Assembly (NCBI GenBank): GCA_937936675.1
Contig: CALDDL010000303.1
Location: 1-20,901, forward strand
Direction of reading: 5' to 3'
Length of the DNA stretch: 20,901 nucleotides
Origin: an uncultured bacterium
GTDB lineage: Bacteria; Bacteroidota; Ignavibacteria; Ignavibacteriales; Melioribacteraceae
The notes beneath the pieces were generated by a model. That model worked only from the letters and a program-made list of their open reading frames with translations, searched no databases and was not told where the DNA came from. This document shows, piece after piece, positions 8,109 to 17,300 of the stretch. How positions within the stretch are numbered: position 1 is the stretch's first letter; each line of letters starts with the position of its first letter. Made by a program: the position numbers and the translations under genes.

Positions 8109-10094
8109 ATGTCTAAATATTCAAAATTATTATTCATAGTAGCGTTTACAGCACTTATTTCAGCATGCTCTTATGATAGTTCTAAAGTTATCGTTGCAGA
8201 ATATGACGATTCCAAAATCAGCTTATCAGAATTTGAACAAGCTTACCTTAAGAATACCGGCAATCTTGAAGCCGCAAAAAAAGATTCTATTACTGCACTC
8301 AAAAATTTTCTTGACCTTTATGTTAATTATAAAATGAAATTAAAAGATGCAGATGTAAGAGGATACAAAACCGACCCTGCGCTTCAAAAAGAAATTACAG
8401 ATTATAAAGTAGCTATTGGACAGACTCTTTATTTAGAAAAAGAGCTTTTTGATCCATGGATGAAAAATCTTTACGAAAGAAGAAAAAAAGAATATAGAGT
8501 TTCTCATATATTTTTAGTGCCTGATTCTTCACGTAACGAAGAACAAACCGTAGCTTTTGCAAAAGAACTTATTCAAAGAATAAAAAATGGAGATGATTTC
8601 GGGAAATTAGCCGCAGAATACTCTAAAGATAATTATACGAAAGGCAGAGGCGGAGATGTATATTATGTAGTTTCCGGAAATATTGTTAGCCCTTCTTTAG
8701 ATGATGCTGTTTATTCAATTAAATCGGCTGGTGAAGTTTATCCCGAACCCGTTAAATCTAGTTTCGGTTATCATATTATAAAAGTAACTGATATCGTCAA
8801 AAGAAAACCCTTTATAAAAGCACTCCATATTTTAGCTGCTTTCAAAGATAGTACAGGTACAACCGACACAGCTAAAGCTTTAGCAAAAATTAAAGATGTC
8901 GAAGCACGTATTAAAGCAGGTGAAGATTTCAAGGAATTAGCAAAAAAATATTCCGATGATCCCGGAAGCGGAAAAAGAGGCGGGGATTTAGGTAAATTTG
9001 AAAGAGGCAAAATGGTTATGGAATTTGACGATGCCGCTTTCAAACTCAATAAGGATGAAATCTCTTCTATCATCAAAACTCAATTCGGATATCATATTAT
9101 TAAGGTTTATGAAATTGGAGAATTACCAACATTTGAGGAAGATAAAGAAAATTTGAAAGACCTCTTCCAGAGAACGAGATACAAAAATGAATATGATATT
9201 TTAGTCGATACACTAAAAGTGAAATATGGATTTAAGCTAAACGAAACTACTCTTCAGAATATTATTGATGTAAAAGATACTACTAAGCTTACTGTGGATT
9301 TCAAAGGGATGGAGCTTTCTAAGAAATTCGGTAAAGATGAATTATTTGTTATGAAAAGTGATCTTTACTCTGTCGATAGTTTATTAGCGTATATGACAAG
9401 ACAAAAAAATATGCTCCTAAAGCCTATCAGCAAAGGTCTAATAACTGATGCACTATATTTTTACACTACATCCTTAGCTCTCAGATATAAATCATTGGAG
9501 TTTGATAAAGAGAATAAAGATTTTGCGGCGTTGATGGATGATTACGAAAGCGGCGTTTATCTTTTTAAGCTTCTTGAAGATGAAGTATGGAATAAAATTG
9601 AAATCGATTCCGTTTCACTTTTTAATTATTGGAATAATACTAAAGGAAAATACAACTTCGGTAACAGAGTAAAATATAATACCCTTTACTCAAAAAATGA
9701 TTCTACTATTTATAATTTTTATAGTATGTTAAAATCAGGTATTGATTTTGATACCTTAATGATTAAAAATATTGATAAAAGAGAATTAGGCAATAGAATA
9801 AATGAAAAAGATTTTGTAGATGCACAATCAGACGAACTATCCATAGCTGCCAATAAGCTTGAGAACGATGGTGATTATTCGTCTCCTTTGAAATATAAAG
9901 ATGGATGGGCAATTGTTCGACTAGTTGCAAAAGATGGTGCGAGAGAAAAAACCTTTGAAGAAGCTAAAGCAGAGGCATCATCGCTTTATCAAGAAAGTGA
10001 AAGCAAGAGATTAGAGAATGATTTTATTAATAGTCTTAAAGTAAAATATAAACCGGTCTTAAATTATGAAGAACTCGAGAGAGCTTTTAAATAA
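8109..10094 (+). CDS. Lipoprotein peptidyl-prolyl isomerase with two parvulin (PpiC) domains
   Basis: This is a periplasmic foldase of the PpiC/SurA/PpiD type, probably anchored to a membrane by lipidation. I chose ATG 8109, preceded by GGAGG (8093-8097), because the signal peptide begins there. The first residues form a short basic-hydrophobic signal ending in ISAC, so Cys18 is the predicted lipidation site. Longer in-frame starts (ATG 8091 or further upstream) would only add residues before the signal. Residues 20-125 resemble the SurA/PpiD chaperone N-region. Parvulin domain 1 spans about 127-228 and domain 2 about 235-340; each opens with a (S/L)HI motif and closes with FGYHIIKV. The remaining 320 residues are charged, with no domain I recognise except a parvulin-like tail (DGWAIVRLV) near the end. 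The 661-residue length exceeds SurA's roughly 430. The next foldase gene overlaps its 3' end by 29 bases. Confidence 0.88.
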   Translation: MSKYSKLLFIVAFTALISACSYDSSKVIVAEYDDSKISLSEFEQAYLKNTGNLEAAKKDSITALKNFLDLYVNYKMKLKDADVRGYKTDPALQKEITDYKVAIGQTLYLEKELFDPWMKNLYERRKKEYRVSHIFLVPDSSRNEEQTVAFAKELIQRIKNGDDFGKLAAEYSKDNYTKGRGGDVYYVVSGNIVSPSLDDAVYSIKSAGEVYPEPVKSSFGYHIIKVTDIVKRKPFIKALHILAAFKDSTGTTDTAKALAKIKDVEARIKAGEDFKELAKKYSDDPGSGKRGGDLGKFERGKMVMEFDDAAFKLNKDEISSIIKTQFGYHIIKVYEIGELPTFEEDKENLKDLFQRTRYKNEYDILVDTLKVKYGFKLNETTLQNIIDVKDTTKLTVDFKGMELSKKFGKDELFVMKSDLYSVDSLLAYMTRQKNMLLKPISKGLITDALYFYTTSLALRYKSLEFDKENKDFAALMDDYESGVYLFKLLEDEVWNKIEIDSVSLFNYWNNTKGKYNFGNRVKYNTLYSKNDSTIYNFYSMLKSGIDFDTLMIKNIDKRELGNRINEKDFVDAQSDELSIAANKLENDGDYSSPLKYKDGWAIVRLVAKDGAREKTFEEAKAEASSLYQESESKRLENDFINSLKVKYKPVLNYEELERAFK

Positions 10095-10896
10095 AGTTCT
10101 CATTATTATTTTTTCACTTTCTCTTTTTCACTGTTCAGATAAAAAAGAGGACGATTCGATTGTTGCTAAAGCAGGCAATAGTGTTTTAACTAAAAGTTCA
10201 CTAGATAGTGCTTTAAGCGATTACAAAAATAATAGGAAATTTAAAGATGAGTTTATTAAAGATTGGATCGAAAAAGAAGTTTTGTACCAAGTGGCAGTAG
10301 ATGATGGTTTAACTGAAGACCCGGAATTTAATTCTATTATTGAACAAAATAAAAAAGAACTAGCCGTAGCCTTATTCAAAGCAAAAGCTTTAAAGGATTT
10401 TTCTTATTCTCCTTCTCAAGCAGAATTAGAGGAATATTTTGATAAGTATAAGAATGATTTTATCTTAAATGATGATGCTTATCGATTTAATTTAATCGTA
10501 TTCAATTCTGAAGAAAAGGCAATAAAATTTCGGAATCTTCTTCTAGATAGTGAATGGGATAGAATAGCAAGTGGTTATAAGTCAGAACCGGGAGTTATTA
10601 ATCTTATTAATTCGGGTTTTAGATACGCTCATGAGATTAATTCCGAACAAGTCATCTTTAGTCTAAAAGTGATGGAACAAAATGAAGTTAGCGTGGTAAT
10701 TAAATCGGAACCCGATTATTTTACCGTTGTTCAACTAATTGAAAAGTACCAAAGAAATACTCTGCCAAAACTTGAGAATATTAGGGAACTGGTGGAACAA
10801 AGATTTTTAATAACTAAGCGCATGGAATTTTTAAGAAATTACATTAGCGAAATTTTAGAGGATAATAATTCGAAGATTATATGGCAAACAGAATAA
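10066..10896 (+). CDS. SurA/PpiC-like lipoprotein with degenerate parvulin domain
   Basis: This 276-residue protein is probably an exported chaperone-like subunit. The N-terminus has a hydrophobic segment (VLIIIFSLSLFHC) with a non-classical lipobox and a Cys near residue 23; His just before the Cys is unusual, so lipidation is likely but not certain. The next segment (VAKAGNSVLTKSSLDSAL and the KDWIEKEVLYQVAVDDGLTED region) matches the SurA/PpiC N-terminal chaperone fold. The region after about residue 120 has the length and order of a parvulin domain and ends in DYFTVVQLIEKY. It lacks the HI and GYHI signatures and the GG-DLG loop seen in its neighbours, so isomerase activity is doubtful. 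It overlaps the upstream gene by 29 bases and the downstream one by 16, implying tight translational coupling. The start matches the beginning of the signal peptide. Confidence 0.78.
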   Translation: MKNSRELLNKVLIIIFSLSLFHCSDKKEDDSIVAKAGNSVLTKSSLDSALSDYKNNRKFKDEFIKDWIEKEVLYQVAVDDGLTEDPEFNSIIEQNKKELAVALFKAKALKDFSYSPSQAELEEYFDKYKNDFILNDDAYRFNLIVFNSEEKAIKFRNLLLDSEWDRIASGYKSEPGVINLINSGFRYAHEINSEQVIFSLKVMEQNEVSVVIKSEPDYFTVVQLIEKYQRNTLPKLENIRELVEQRFLITKRMEFLRNYISEILEDNNSKIIWQTE

Positions 10897-12161
10897 AAAT
10901 ATTTTTGTTGTTAGTTGTTTCTCTCTCAGTTCAGATTAATGCTCAGCAGGTATTGGATAAAATTGCTGCTGTTGTGGATAAAGAGATTATTTTAAAATCA
11001 GAAGTGGAATTTAGAGCTGTTTATGAAGCTGCCCAAAGGAATCTTGATCCAAAAGATTCTACTTTATTAAAACAAGTATTAAATTCATTAATTGAAGAAA
11101 AACTCTTATATGCACAAGCTGAATTTGATTCGGTAGTTGTTTCCGAAGAACAAGTGCAGCAACAGCTCGATTATCAAATTAATTACATCACGCAGCAATA
11201 TGGTTCTAAAGAAAAACTTGAGCAGGCATATCAAATGTCTATCGATAAATTGAAGAGAACTTGGGCAGAGGATACCAGAAAAAACCTAATGGCGCAGATG
11301 GTACAAAGTAAAAAGTTCGGAGACCTAAAATCATCCCGAAAGGAAGTAGAAGATTTTTTTGATGCTAATAAAGACTCTTTAGGGCTTATACCGGAACGTT
11401 TTGAAATCTCTCACATATTCCAAAATCCTAAAACAGGCGAGAGAGTAAAAAACAAAGCAAAGAATTTCGCTCTCGCTCTATTGGATTCAATTAAAGACGG
11501 AAAAGATTTTGGTGCATTAGCCAGGAAATATTCAGATGATCCGGGTAGTGCATCTCAAGGCGGTGATCTTGGTTTTGTAAAAAGAGGCGTTTTCTATCCT
11601 GAATTTGAAGCAGCTGCTTTTGCTTTAGGACCGGGACAATTATCGAACATTATACTTTCTCCGGTTGGATATCATATTATTCAACTTCTTGAAAGAAGAG
11701 GTGATGCAATACATTCTCGTCATATACTTATTAAAATTAAGAGTGATGGTGAATCTGACCTAGCTGCCATAGAGCTTTTGAATGATTTGAGAGATAGCAT
11801 TTTAAGCGGTAAAAATACTTTTGCTTATTATGCAATTAAGTATAGCGATGATCATGAAACAGGAAAGTTTGGCGGTTCACTAGGTACTTTTGAACAGCAG
11901 CAATTAGATAAATCACTCGCAGAAACAGTACTAAAATTGAAAGAAGGAGAAATTAGTTTCCCTAAACGTTTAGAAATTGATAAAAATTCTTATGGTTATC
12001 ACATAGTTAAATTAGTTAAAAAAATACCACAGCATGAAGCAAGTATTGCTATGGATTATGAGGAAATTAAAAAATTAGCCGAATTCTATAAAAAGCAAAA
12101 ACTTTATTCAAATTGGATTCAAGAGCTTAAAGATAAGATCTTTTGGGAAGTACGTATATAA
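10881..12161 (+). CDS. surA: SurA-like periplasmic chaperone/peptidyl-prolyl isomerase
   Basis: SurA-type chaperones escort outer-membrane proteins to the BAM complex. The 426-residue length and domain order match SurA. A cleavable signal peptide (hydrophobic about residues 6-17, predicted cleavage after VQINA at about residue 21) is followed by an N-terminal chaperone domain starting QQVLDKIAAVVDKEIILKSE. Parvulin domain 1 is at about 172-272 (FEISHIF to VGYHIIQL), domain 2 at about 277-380 (HSRHILIKI to YGYHIVKLV), and a C-terminal helix completes the fold. Domain 1 keeps the loop GGDLGFVKRG; domain 2 has the variant GGSLGTF, so the domains may differ in activity. Unlike the two genes before it, this one has no lipobox and should be soluble in the periplasm. 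It overlaps the previous gene by 16 bases. Three related genes in a row suggest local duplication and specialisation. Confidence 0.9.
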   Translation: MANRIKIFLLLVVSLSVQINAQQVLDKIAAVVDKEIILKSEVEFRAVYEAAQRNLDPKDSTLLKQVLNSLIEEKLLYAQAEFDSVVVSEEQVQQQLDYQINYITQQYGSKEKLEQAYQMSIDKLKRTWAEDTRKNLMAQMVQSKKFGDLKSSRKEVEDFFDANKDSLGLIPERFEISHIFQNPKTGERVKNKAKNFALALLDSIKDGKDFGALARKYSDDPGSASQGGDLGFVKRGVFYPEFEAAAFALGPGQLSNIILSPVGYHIIQLLERRGDAIHSRHILIKIKSDGESDLAAIELLNDLRDSILSGKNTFAYYAIKYSDDHETGKFGGSLGTFEQQQLDKSLAETVLKLKEGEISFPKRLEIDKNSYGYHIVKLVKKIPQHEASIAMDYEEIKKLAEFYKKQKLYSNWIQELKDKIFWEVRI

Positions 12162-12171
12162 GGAATTTTGT

Positions 12172-13158
12172 GTGAAAGAGAATACTACCGATGTTAAATT
12201 AGTTAATGAATTGAGCGATTCGATTCAAAAACTAAAAAAAGAGATAGCTAAAATAATTGTCGGACAAAATAAAATTATCGATGATCTTATTGTTAGTTTA
12301 TTATGTAAAGGACATTGTTTGTTAGTAGGAGTACCGGGTTTAGCAAAGACATTATTGATTAAAACTCTCGCAGAAGTACTTGACCTGAATTTTAGTAGAA
12401 TTCAATTTACACCGGATTTAATGCCCGGAGATATTACCGGTACTGAAATTATTGATGAAGATGCAGTTACTAGAAAAAGATCCTTTCGATTTATTAAAGG
12501 TCCTCTTTTTTCTAATTTAATTCTTGCTGACGAGATTAATAGAACTCCACCAAAAACTCAAGCGGCACTCCTTGAATCGATGCAAGAATATAAAATTACA
12601 GCAGCTGGTACATCATATAAATTGGAACAGCCATTTTTTGTTCTTGCTACTCAAAATCCAATAGAGCAAGAAGGTACATATCCTCTACCTGAAGCGCAGC
12701 TAGATCGATTTATGTTTAGTCTTTGGCTTGATTATCCATCCTTTCAAGAAGAAGTGGAAATTATTAAATCAACTACCGGAGACTACTTTCCCAATTTAGA
12801 AAAAGTTGTTACAAAGTCAGATTTAATTAAATTTCAGGAATTAATTAAACGTGTGCCAGTTTCAGATAATGTAATTGAGCATGCAGTTAAATTGGTTGCA
12901 AAAACTCGTCCGGAACTTAGTGATACACTAGACAGTAATAATTTAATTAGCTGGGGTGCCGGTCCAAGAGCATCACAGTTCTTGATTTTAGCTGCTAAAG
13001 CAAAAGCCGTAATAGAAGGGCGTTATACACCTTCGATCGAAGATGTCAATACATTTTTAATTCCTGTGCTTCGTCATAGAATTATCCCAAGTTTTAATGC
13101 TCAAGCTGATGGCATTGATTCTGTTACAATTATTAATAAACTCACAAATGCCAATTAA
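12172..13158 (+). CDS. MoxR-family AAA+ ATPase
   Basis: MoxR proteins are cytoplasmic AAA+ chaperone-like ATPases, usually working with a VWA or DUF58 protein to mature or activate other complexes. The 328-residue protein has a Walker A motif GVPGLAKT (residues 53-60). Walker B ILADEINRTPPKTQ begins near residue 115, and sensor 1 ATQNPIEQEGTYPLPEAQLDRF, a MoxR hallmark, follows near residue 160. The C-terminal lid domain extends from about 225 on. The start is GTG at 12172 with AAGGA (12160-12164) 7 bases upstream, although ATG starts dominate nearby. It follows surA by 10 bases and precedes the M23 peptidase by 3 bases. No DUF58 or VWA gene follows, unlike the common moxR-DUF58-VWA layout, so its partner is elsewhere or differs here. 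A role in envelope stress or assembly is inferred from the neighbours. Confidence 0.92.
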   Translation: MKENTTDVKLVNELSDSIQKLKKEIAKIIVGQNKIIDDLIVSLLCKGHCLLVGVPGLAKTLLIKTLAEVLDLNFSRIQFTPDLMPGDITGTEIIDEDAVTRKRSFRFIKGPLFSNLILADEINRTPPKTQAALLESMQEYKITAAGTSYKLEQPFFVLATQNPIEQEGTYPLPEAQLDRFMFSLWLDYPSFQEEVEIIKSTTGDYFPNLEKVVTKSDLIKFQELIKRVPVSDNVIEHAVKLVAKTRPELSDTLDSNNLISWGAGPRASQFLILAAKAKAVIEGRYTPSIEDVNTFLIPVLRHRIIPSFNAQADGIDSVTIINKLTNAN

Positions 13159-13161
13159 AAT

Positions 13162-14379
13162 ATGCTTAAAACAAATATTCCCGGTTATTTCTCGCAAATT
13201 TTATTTTTATTTTCCATGGTCTTTACATTTATCTTTTCTTCATGTTCTGATAATGAAAAGGTGGTTCCGGAAGTTCCAACACCAAATTCATTCGGTTTAA
13301 TTGTTGATTCTCTAATCGAAGTGGACGGAACAATTGAAGCTCATCAAACCTTATCTGATATCCTTACTACTCACGGAATTACTACCAACAAAATTCATGA
13401 AATAGCTCAAGCTGCCGAACCGGTATTTTCAGTTAGGAATTTAAAGGCGGGGAATGATTATGTTGTTTACGCCACTTGGGACACGGTGGAAACAGTAAAA
13501 TATTTCGTTTATATATCCGATCCGGTTAATTATGTAGTATTTGATCTTCGCGACAGCATAAAAGTTTATAAAGCTCAGAAAGAAGTTGTAATAAAGCAAG
13601 ACAGTGCTAAAGCTACTATTGATGGTTCCTTATATGGTACTTTTGAAAAATTAAATCTCGATCCTAATCTTGCAGTTAAAATGGCTGAAGTATTTGCTTG
13701 GCAGATCGATTTTTATCGTATTCAGGTTGGAGATCATTTTCAAGTTTATTTTGAACAGTCATTTGTTGAAGGAAAACCTTATGGAGTCGGAAAAATATTA
13801 GCTGCTAAGTTTAATCATAATAAACAAGATTTTTATGCAATAAGATTTGAGCAGGATGAAAGTCATGGTTATTATGATAATAAAGGAAATAGTGTAAAGA
13901 AAGCATTTCTTAAATCACCATTGAAATTTAGTCGAATTACATCTCGATTCACTAATAAAAGATTTCATCCGGTTCTCAAAAGAATGAAAGCGCATCTTGG
14001 TACAGACTATGCTGCACCTACCGGCACTCCAATTCTATCGGTTGGTGATGGTGTGGTTTTAGAAGCCCATTATAAGGTATTCAATGGCAACTACGTAAAG
14101 ATTAAACACAATGGCACATATACCACGCAATATCTTCACATGTCAAAAATTGCTCCCGGTATGAAGCCCGGTACTCGAGTTTCACAAGGACAGGTAATTG
14201 GATTTGTAGGAAGTACGGGATTGGCTACCGGTCCTCATGTATGTTTTCGATTTTGGAAAAATGGTACTCAAGTAGATCCATTAAAAGAAAAAATACCTGC
14301 TTCAGAACCGGTTAAAGCGGAACTCAAAGAAGAGTATTTTTCTTTGCTTAATTCATGGCTTCCAAGACTTAATAGCTAA
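13162..14379 (+). CDS. Lipoprotein M23-family (LytM/lysostaphin-like) metallopeptidase, HxC variant
   Basis: M23 peptidases are zinc enzymes that cut peptidoglycan cross-links, or, when degenerate, activate amidases. The 405-residue protein begins with a signal peptide ending in a lipobox (IFSSC), giving Cys28 as lipidation site. Residues about 45-250 form N-terminal domains that resemble the inhibitory/LysM-like part of Csd3-type M23 proteins, a tentative match. The peptidase domain lies at about 255-385: His278 and Asp282 in HLGTDY fit the first zinc-binding motif. The expected second motif HxH reads His359-Val-Cys361 in GPHVCFRF, so Cys replaces the zinc-ligand His. A substrate-strand motif and GSTGLATGPH support the fold. 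It probably acts in the periplasm, anchored to a membrane. The gene follows moxR by 3 bases without an evident Shine-Dalgarno and overlaps the convergent kgd gene by 11 bases. Confidence 0.88.
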   Translation: MLKTNIPGYFSQILFLFSMVFTFIFSSCSDNEKVVPEVPTPNSFGLIVDSLIEVDGTIEAHQTLSDILTTHGITTNKIHEIAQAAEPVFSVRNLKAGNDYVVYATWDTVETVKYFVYISDPVNYVVFDLRDSIKVYKAQKEVVIKQDSAKATIDGSLYGTFEKLNLDPNLAVKMAEVFAWQIDFYRIQVGDHFQVYFEQSFVEGKPYGVGKILAAKFNHNKQDFYAIRFEQDESHGYYDNKGNSVKKAFLKSPLKFSRITSRFTNKRFHPVLKRMKAHLGTDYAAPTGTPILSVGDGVVLEAHYKVFNGNYVKIKHNGTYTTQYLHMSKIAPGMKPGTRVSQGQVIGFVGSTGLATGPHVCFRFWKNGTQVDPLKEKIPASEPVKAELKEEYFSLLNSWLPRLNS

Positions 14380-17300
14380 AAGCTTTTTCTATTACTTCCT
14401 TTTGAGATTTTAAGTATTTCTTAGAAGAACCTGAAGCAGGACTTGGACTTTCAGGTCTGCCTACAAATCTTAAATTATATTTTTTATCTAATACTTCATA
14501 TAATTTATTAAAAATAAAATTCCAAGCTCCCATATTTTTTGGCTCTTCCTGAACCCAAATTAAGTTCTCTAAATTTTTATATACTTTTAATATTTCGAAT
14601 AATCTCTCTAAAGGGAAAGGATAATACTGTTCAATTCTAAGAATTAAATAATTTTGAATACTATTAGATTCGTAGTAATTCTTTAGTTCATAATAAATTT
14701 TACCGCTTGTTAGAATTACATTTTTAATCGCTTTTGAATCTTCAACTTTATCTACAATTATTTCATTAAAATATCCATCAGTCAAATCTTCTGCCAAGGA
14801 AACGGCTGAAGGATGACGTAATAAACTCTTAGGAGTAAATACTATAAGTGGCTTTTCAATTTCTTGATGAACCTGACTTCTTAAAAGATGAAAATATTGA
14901 GCCGGAGTTGTGGGATAACATATTCTCATATTTTCCTCTGCTGCAAGAATTAAAAATCTTTCAATACGAGCACTGCTATGCTCCGGTCCCTGTCCTTCAT
15001 AGCCATGCGGTAATAAAAGTACAACATTATTTCTTAATTGCCATTTAGTATATGAGCAAACAATAAAATTATCTATAATTACTTGTGCTCCATTTGCAAA
15101 ATCTCCAAATTGAGCTTCCCAAATAACTAGTGCTAGAGGATCAGTTATGCTATAACCGTATTCAAAGCCAAGAACTGCGGATTCTGATAATAAGCTATCA
15201 AGTGCTTCAATTTTTGCTTGACCTTCTTGAATAAAATTTAGAGGATTAATTTCTTCCCCTGTATTAATATCTGTAAAGACTAAGTGTCGCTGGCTAAATG
15301 TACCTCTAACGCTATCCTGTCCGCTTAGTCTTATTGGTCTTCCTTCTAATAAAAGAGAACCAAAGGCTAATGATTCACCAAACGCCCAATCAATCTTAGC
15401 ATCTCCTTTTAAGAATTTTCTCCTTTTTTCAATATGTTTTTGCAGCTTAGGGTTAAGGGAGAAATTCTCATTAAAGGTTGTTGTCATTTCCACAATTTTG
15501 GATAATTCTCTGAAGCTAACTTTTGTTTCTTTGTTTCGGATTGCTGAAGTTTTCTCTTCTATTGGATAGGCTATTGAATATTCCGGGTTAAAGGTAGAAT
15601 CGTCTTTTTTTTCTGATTCTAAAGATTTTTCTAACTTGGAATAAATATTATTATCGAGATTTTCTAGTTCTTCTGTTGTAAATAATTTTTCTTTAATTGA
15701 TTTTTGTGAATATAAATTTTTCACTGAAGGGTGTTCTTTTATTTTTTTATACATAAGAGGCTGCGTATAAACAGGGTCATCTCCTTCATTATGTCCATGT
15801 CGCCTATAACCGATTAAATCAATTACTATATCTTTATTAAATTTCATACGATACATGAGAGCTAATCTCATCGCCCAAAGAGCGGATTCAGGGTCGTCAC
15901 TATTTACGTGAATTATAGGAGATTGAATCATTTTGGCAACATCAGTGGCATAAGGAGATGAGCGCGCCTCCTCGGGAGTTGTAGTGAATCCTATTTGGTT
16001 ATTAATTATTATGTGTATCGTTCCGCCTGTGCTATATCCAGGAAGTTGAGATAAGTTTAGAGTCTCTGCCACTATCCCTTGTCCGGCAAATGCTCCATCA
16101 CCGTGTATAAGTACAGGTAAATATTTGTTCCTTTGTTGATCTTCATTGCGAGTCTGCTTTGCTCTTACAATACCTTCGACTACGGGGTTAACAAATTCTA
16201 AATGACTTGGATTCGAGGATATAGATACTTTGATCTCTTTTCCTGCAAAAGTTTTATATATACCTGTAGCCCCGAGATGATACTTAACGTCCCCGGTACC
16301 TTGAGGAGAATCCGGATCAATATCGTCTTCAAATTCAGAAAAGATCTTCTCGTACGATTTTCCTATAACATTAGATAGAACATTTAATCTACCTCTATGT
16401 GCCATTCCTAAAACGACTTCTTCAACATTCTCTTGAGCTGAATCGTTAAGTAAAATATCTAAGCATGGGATTAAAGTCTCAGAACCTTCGAGCGAAAACC
16501 TTTTGTGTCCAATAAATTTTGTATGAAGAAAATGTTCGAAACCTTCTGCAATAACTAATTTCTCCATGATGCGCTTTTTCCATTCAGGTGAGAAATTAAA
16601 TTTATTCTCTATTGGTTCAATTTGAGTTTGAATCCATAATTTTTCTTCCGGATTCTGAATATGCATATATTCAATACCCATATTGCCGCAGTAAGTATTC
16701 TTGATTCGTTTGAGTATTTCTCTTAGCGTTCCTGATTGTAGCCCTTGAAGATTTCCCGAAATAAAAAATCGATCATAATCCCAAATTGAAAAACCAAAAT
16801 GAGACGGGTCTAATTCCGGGTGATATACAGCTTTTTGGTTAAGCGGATTTAGTTCAGCTATTAGGTGCCCTCTTACTCGATACATATTAATTAAGAGAAC
16901 AATCTGTGCTTGTTTATTGATAGCTTCAACTTCTTTATTAAAAGGATTGTTTGAATCCAAATCCTGTCCCCATCGAATAGGTTTCTGAAGAATATTTAAT
17001 GATGTAAAAATCGATTCATAAAAATTATTCTCACCTAATAATAGTTTATCGATAGTTGAAAGAAATTCACCTGATTCTGCTCCTTGAATAATTCTATGAT
17101 CATAAGTGCTCGATATATTCATTATCTTACCGATTCCGAGAGATGCAATTGAGTTTGGAGTTAAGGCTTTGTATTCTGGAGGGAAATCAATTGCTCCGAT
17201 TGCAATAATACAACCTTGACCATTCATAAGTCTTGGAGTGGAGGAGACTGTACCAATTCCTCCGGGATTTGTTATTGTTAATGTTGTCCCTTGGAAGTCT

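Noticed and set aside
9085..9105. Repeated stretch GGATATCATATTATT, also near 11668
   Set aside because: Both copies encode the conserved GYHII motif of parvulin domains, so this is gene-family similarity and not a DNA repeat element.
13097..13300. Short open frame across the moxR/M23 junction
   Set aside because: It overlaps both confident genes in another frame and appears to be a by-product of their coding sequence.
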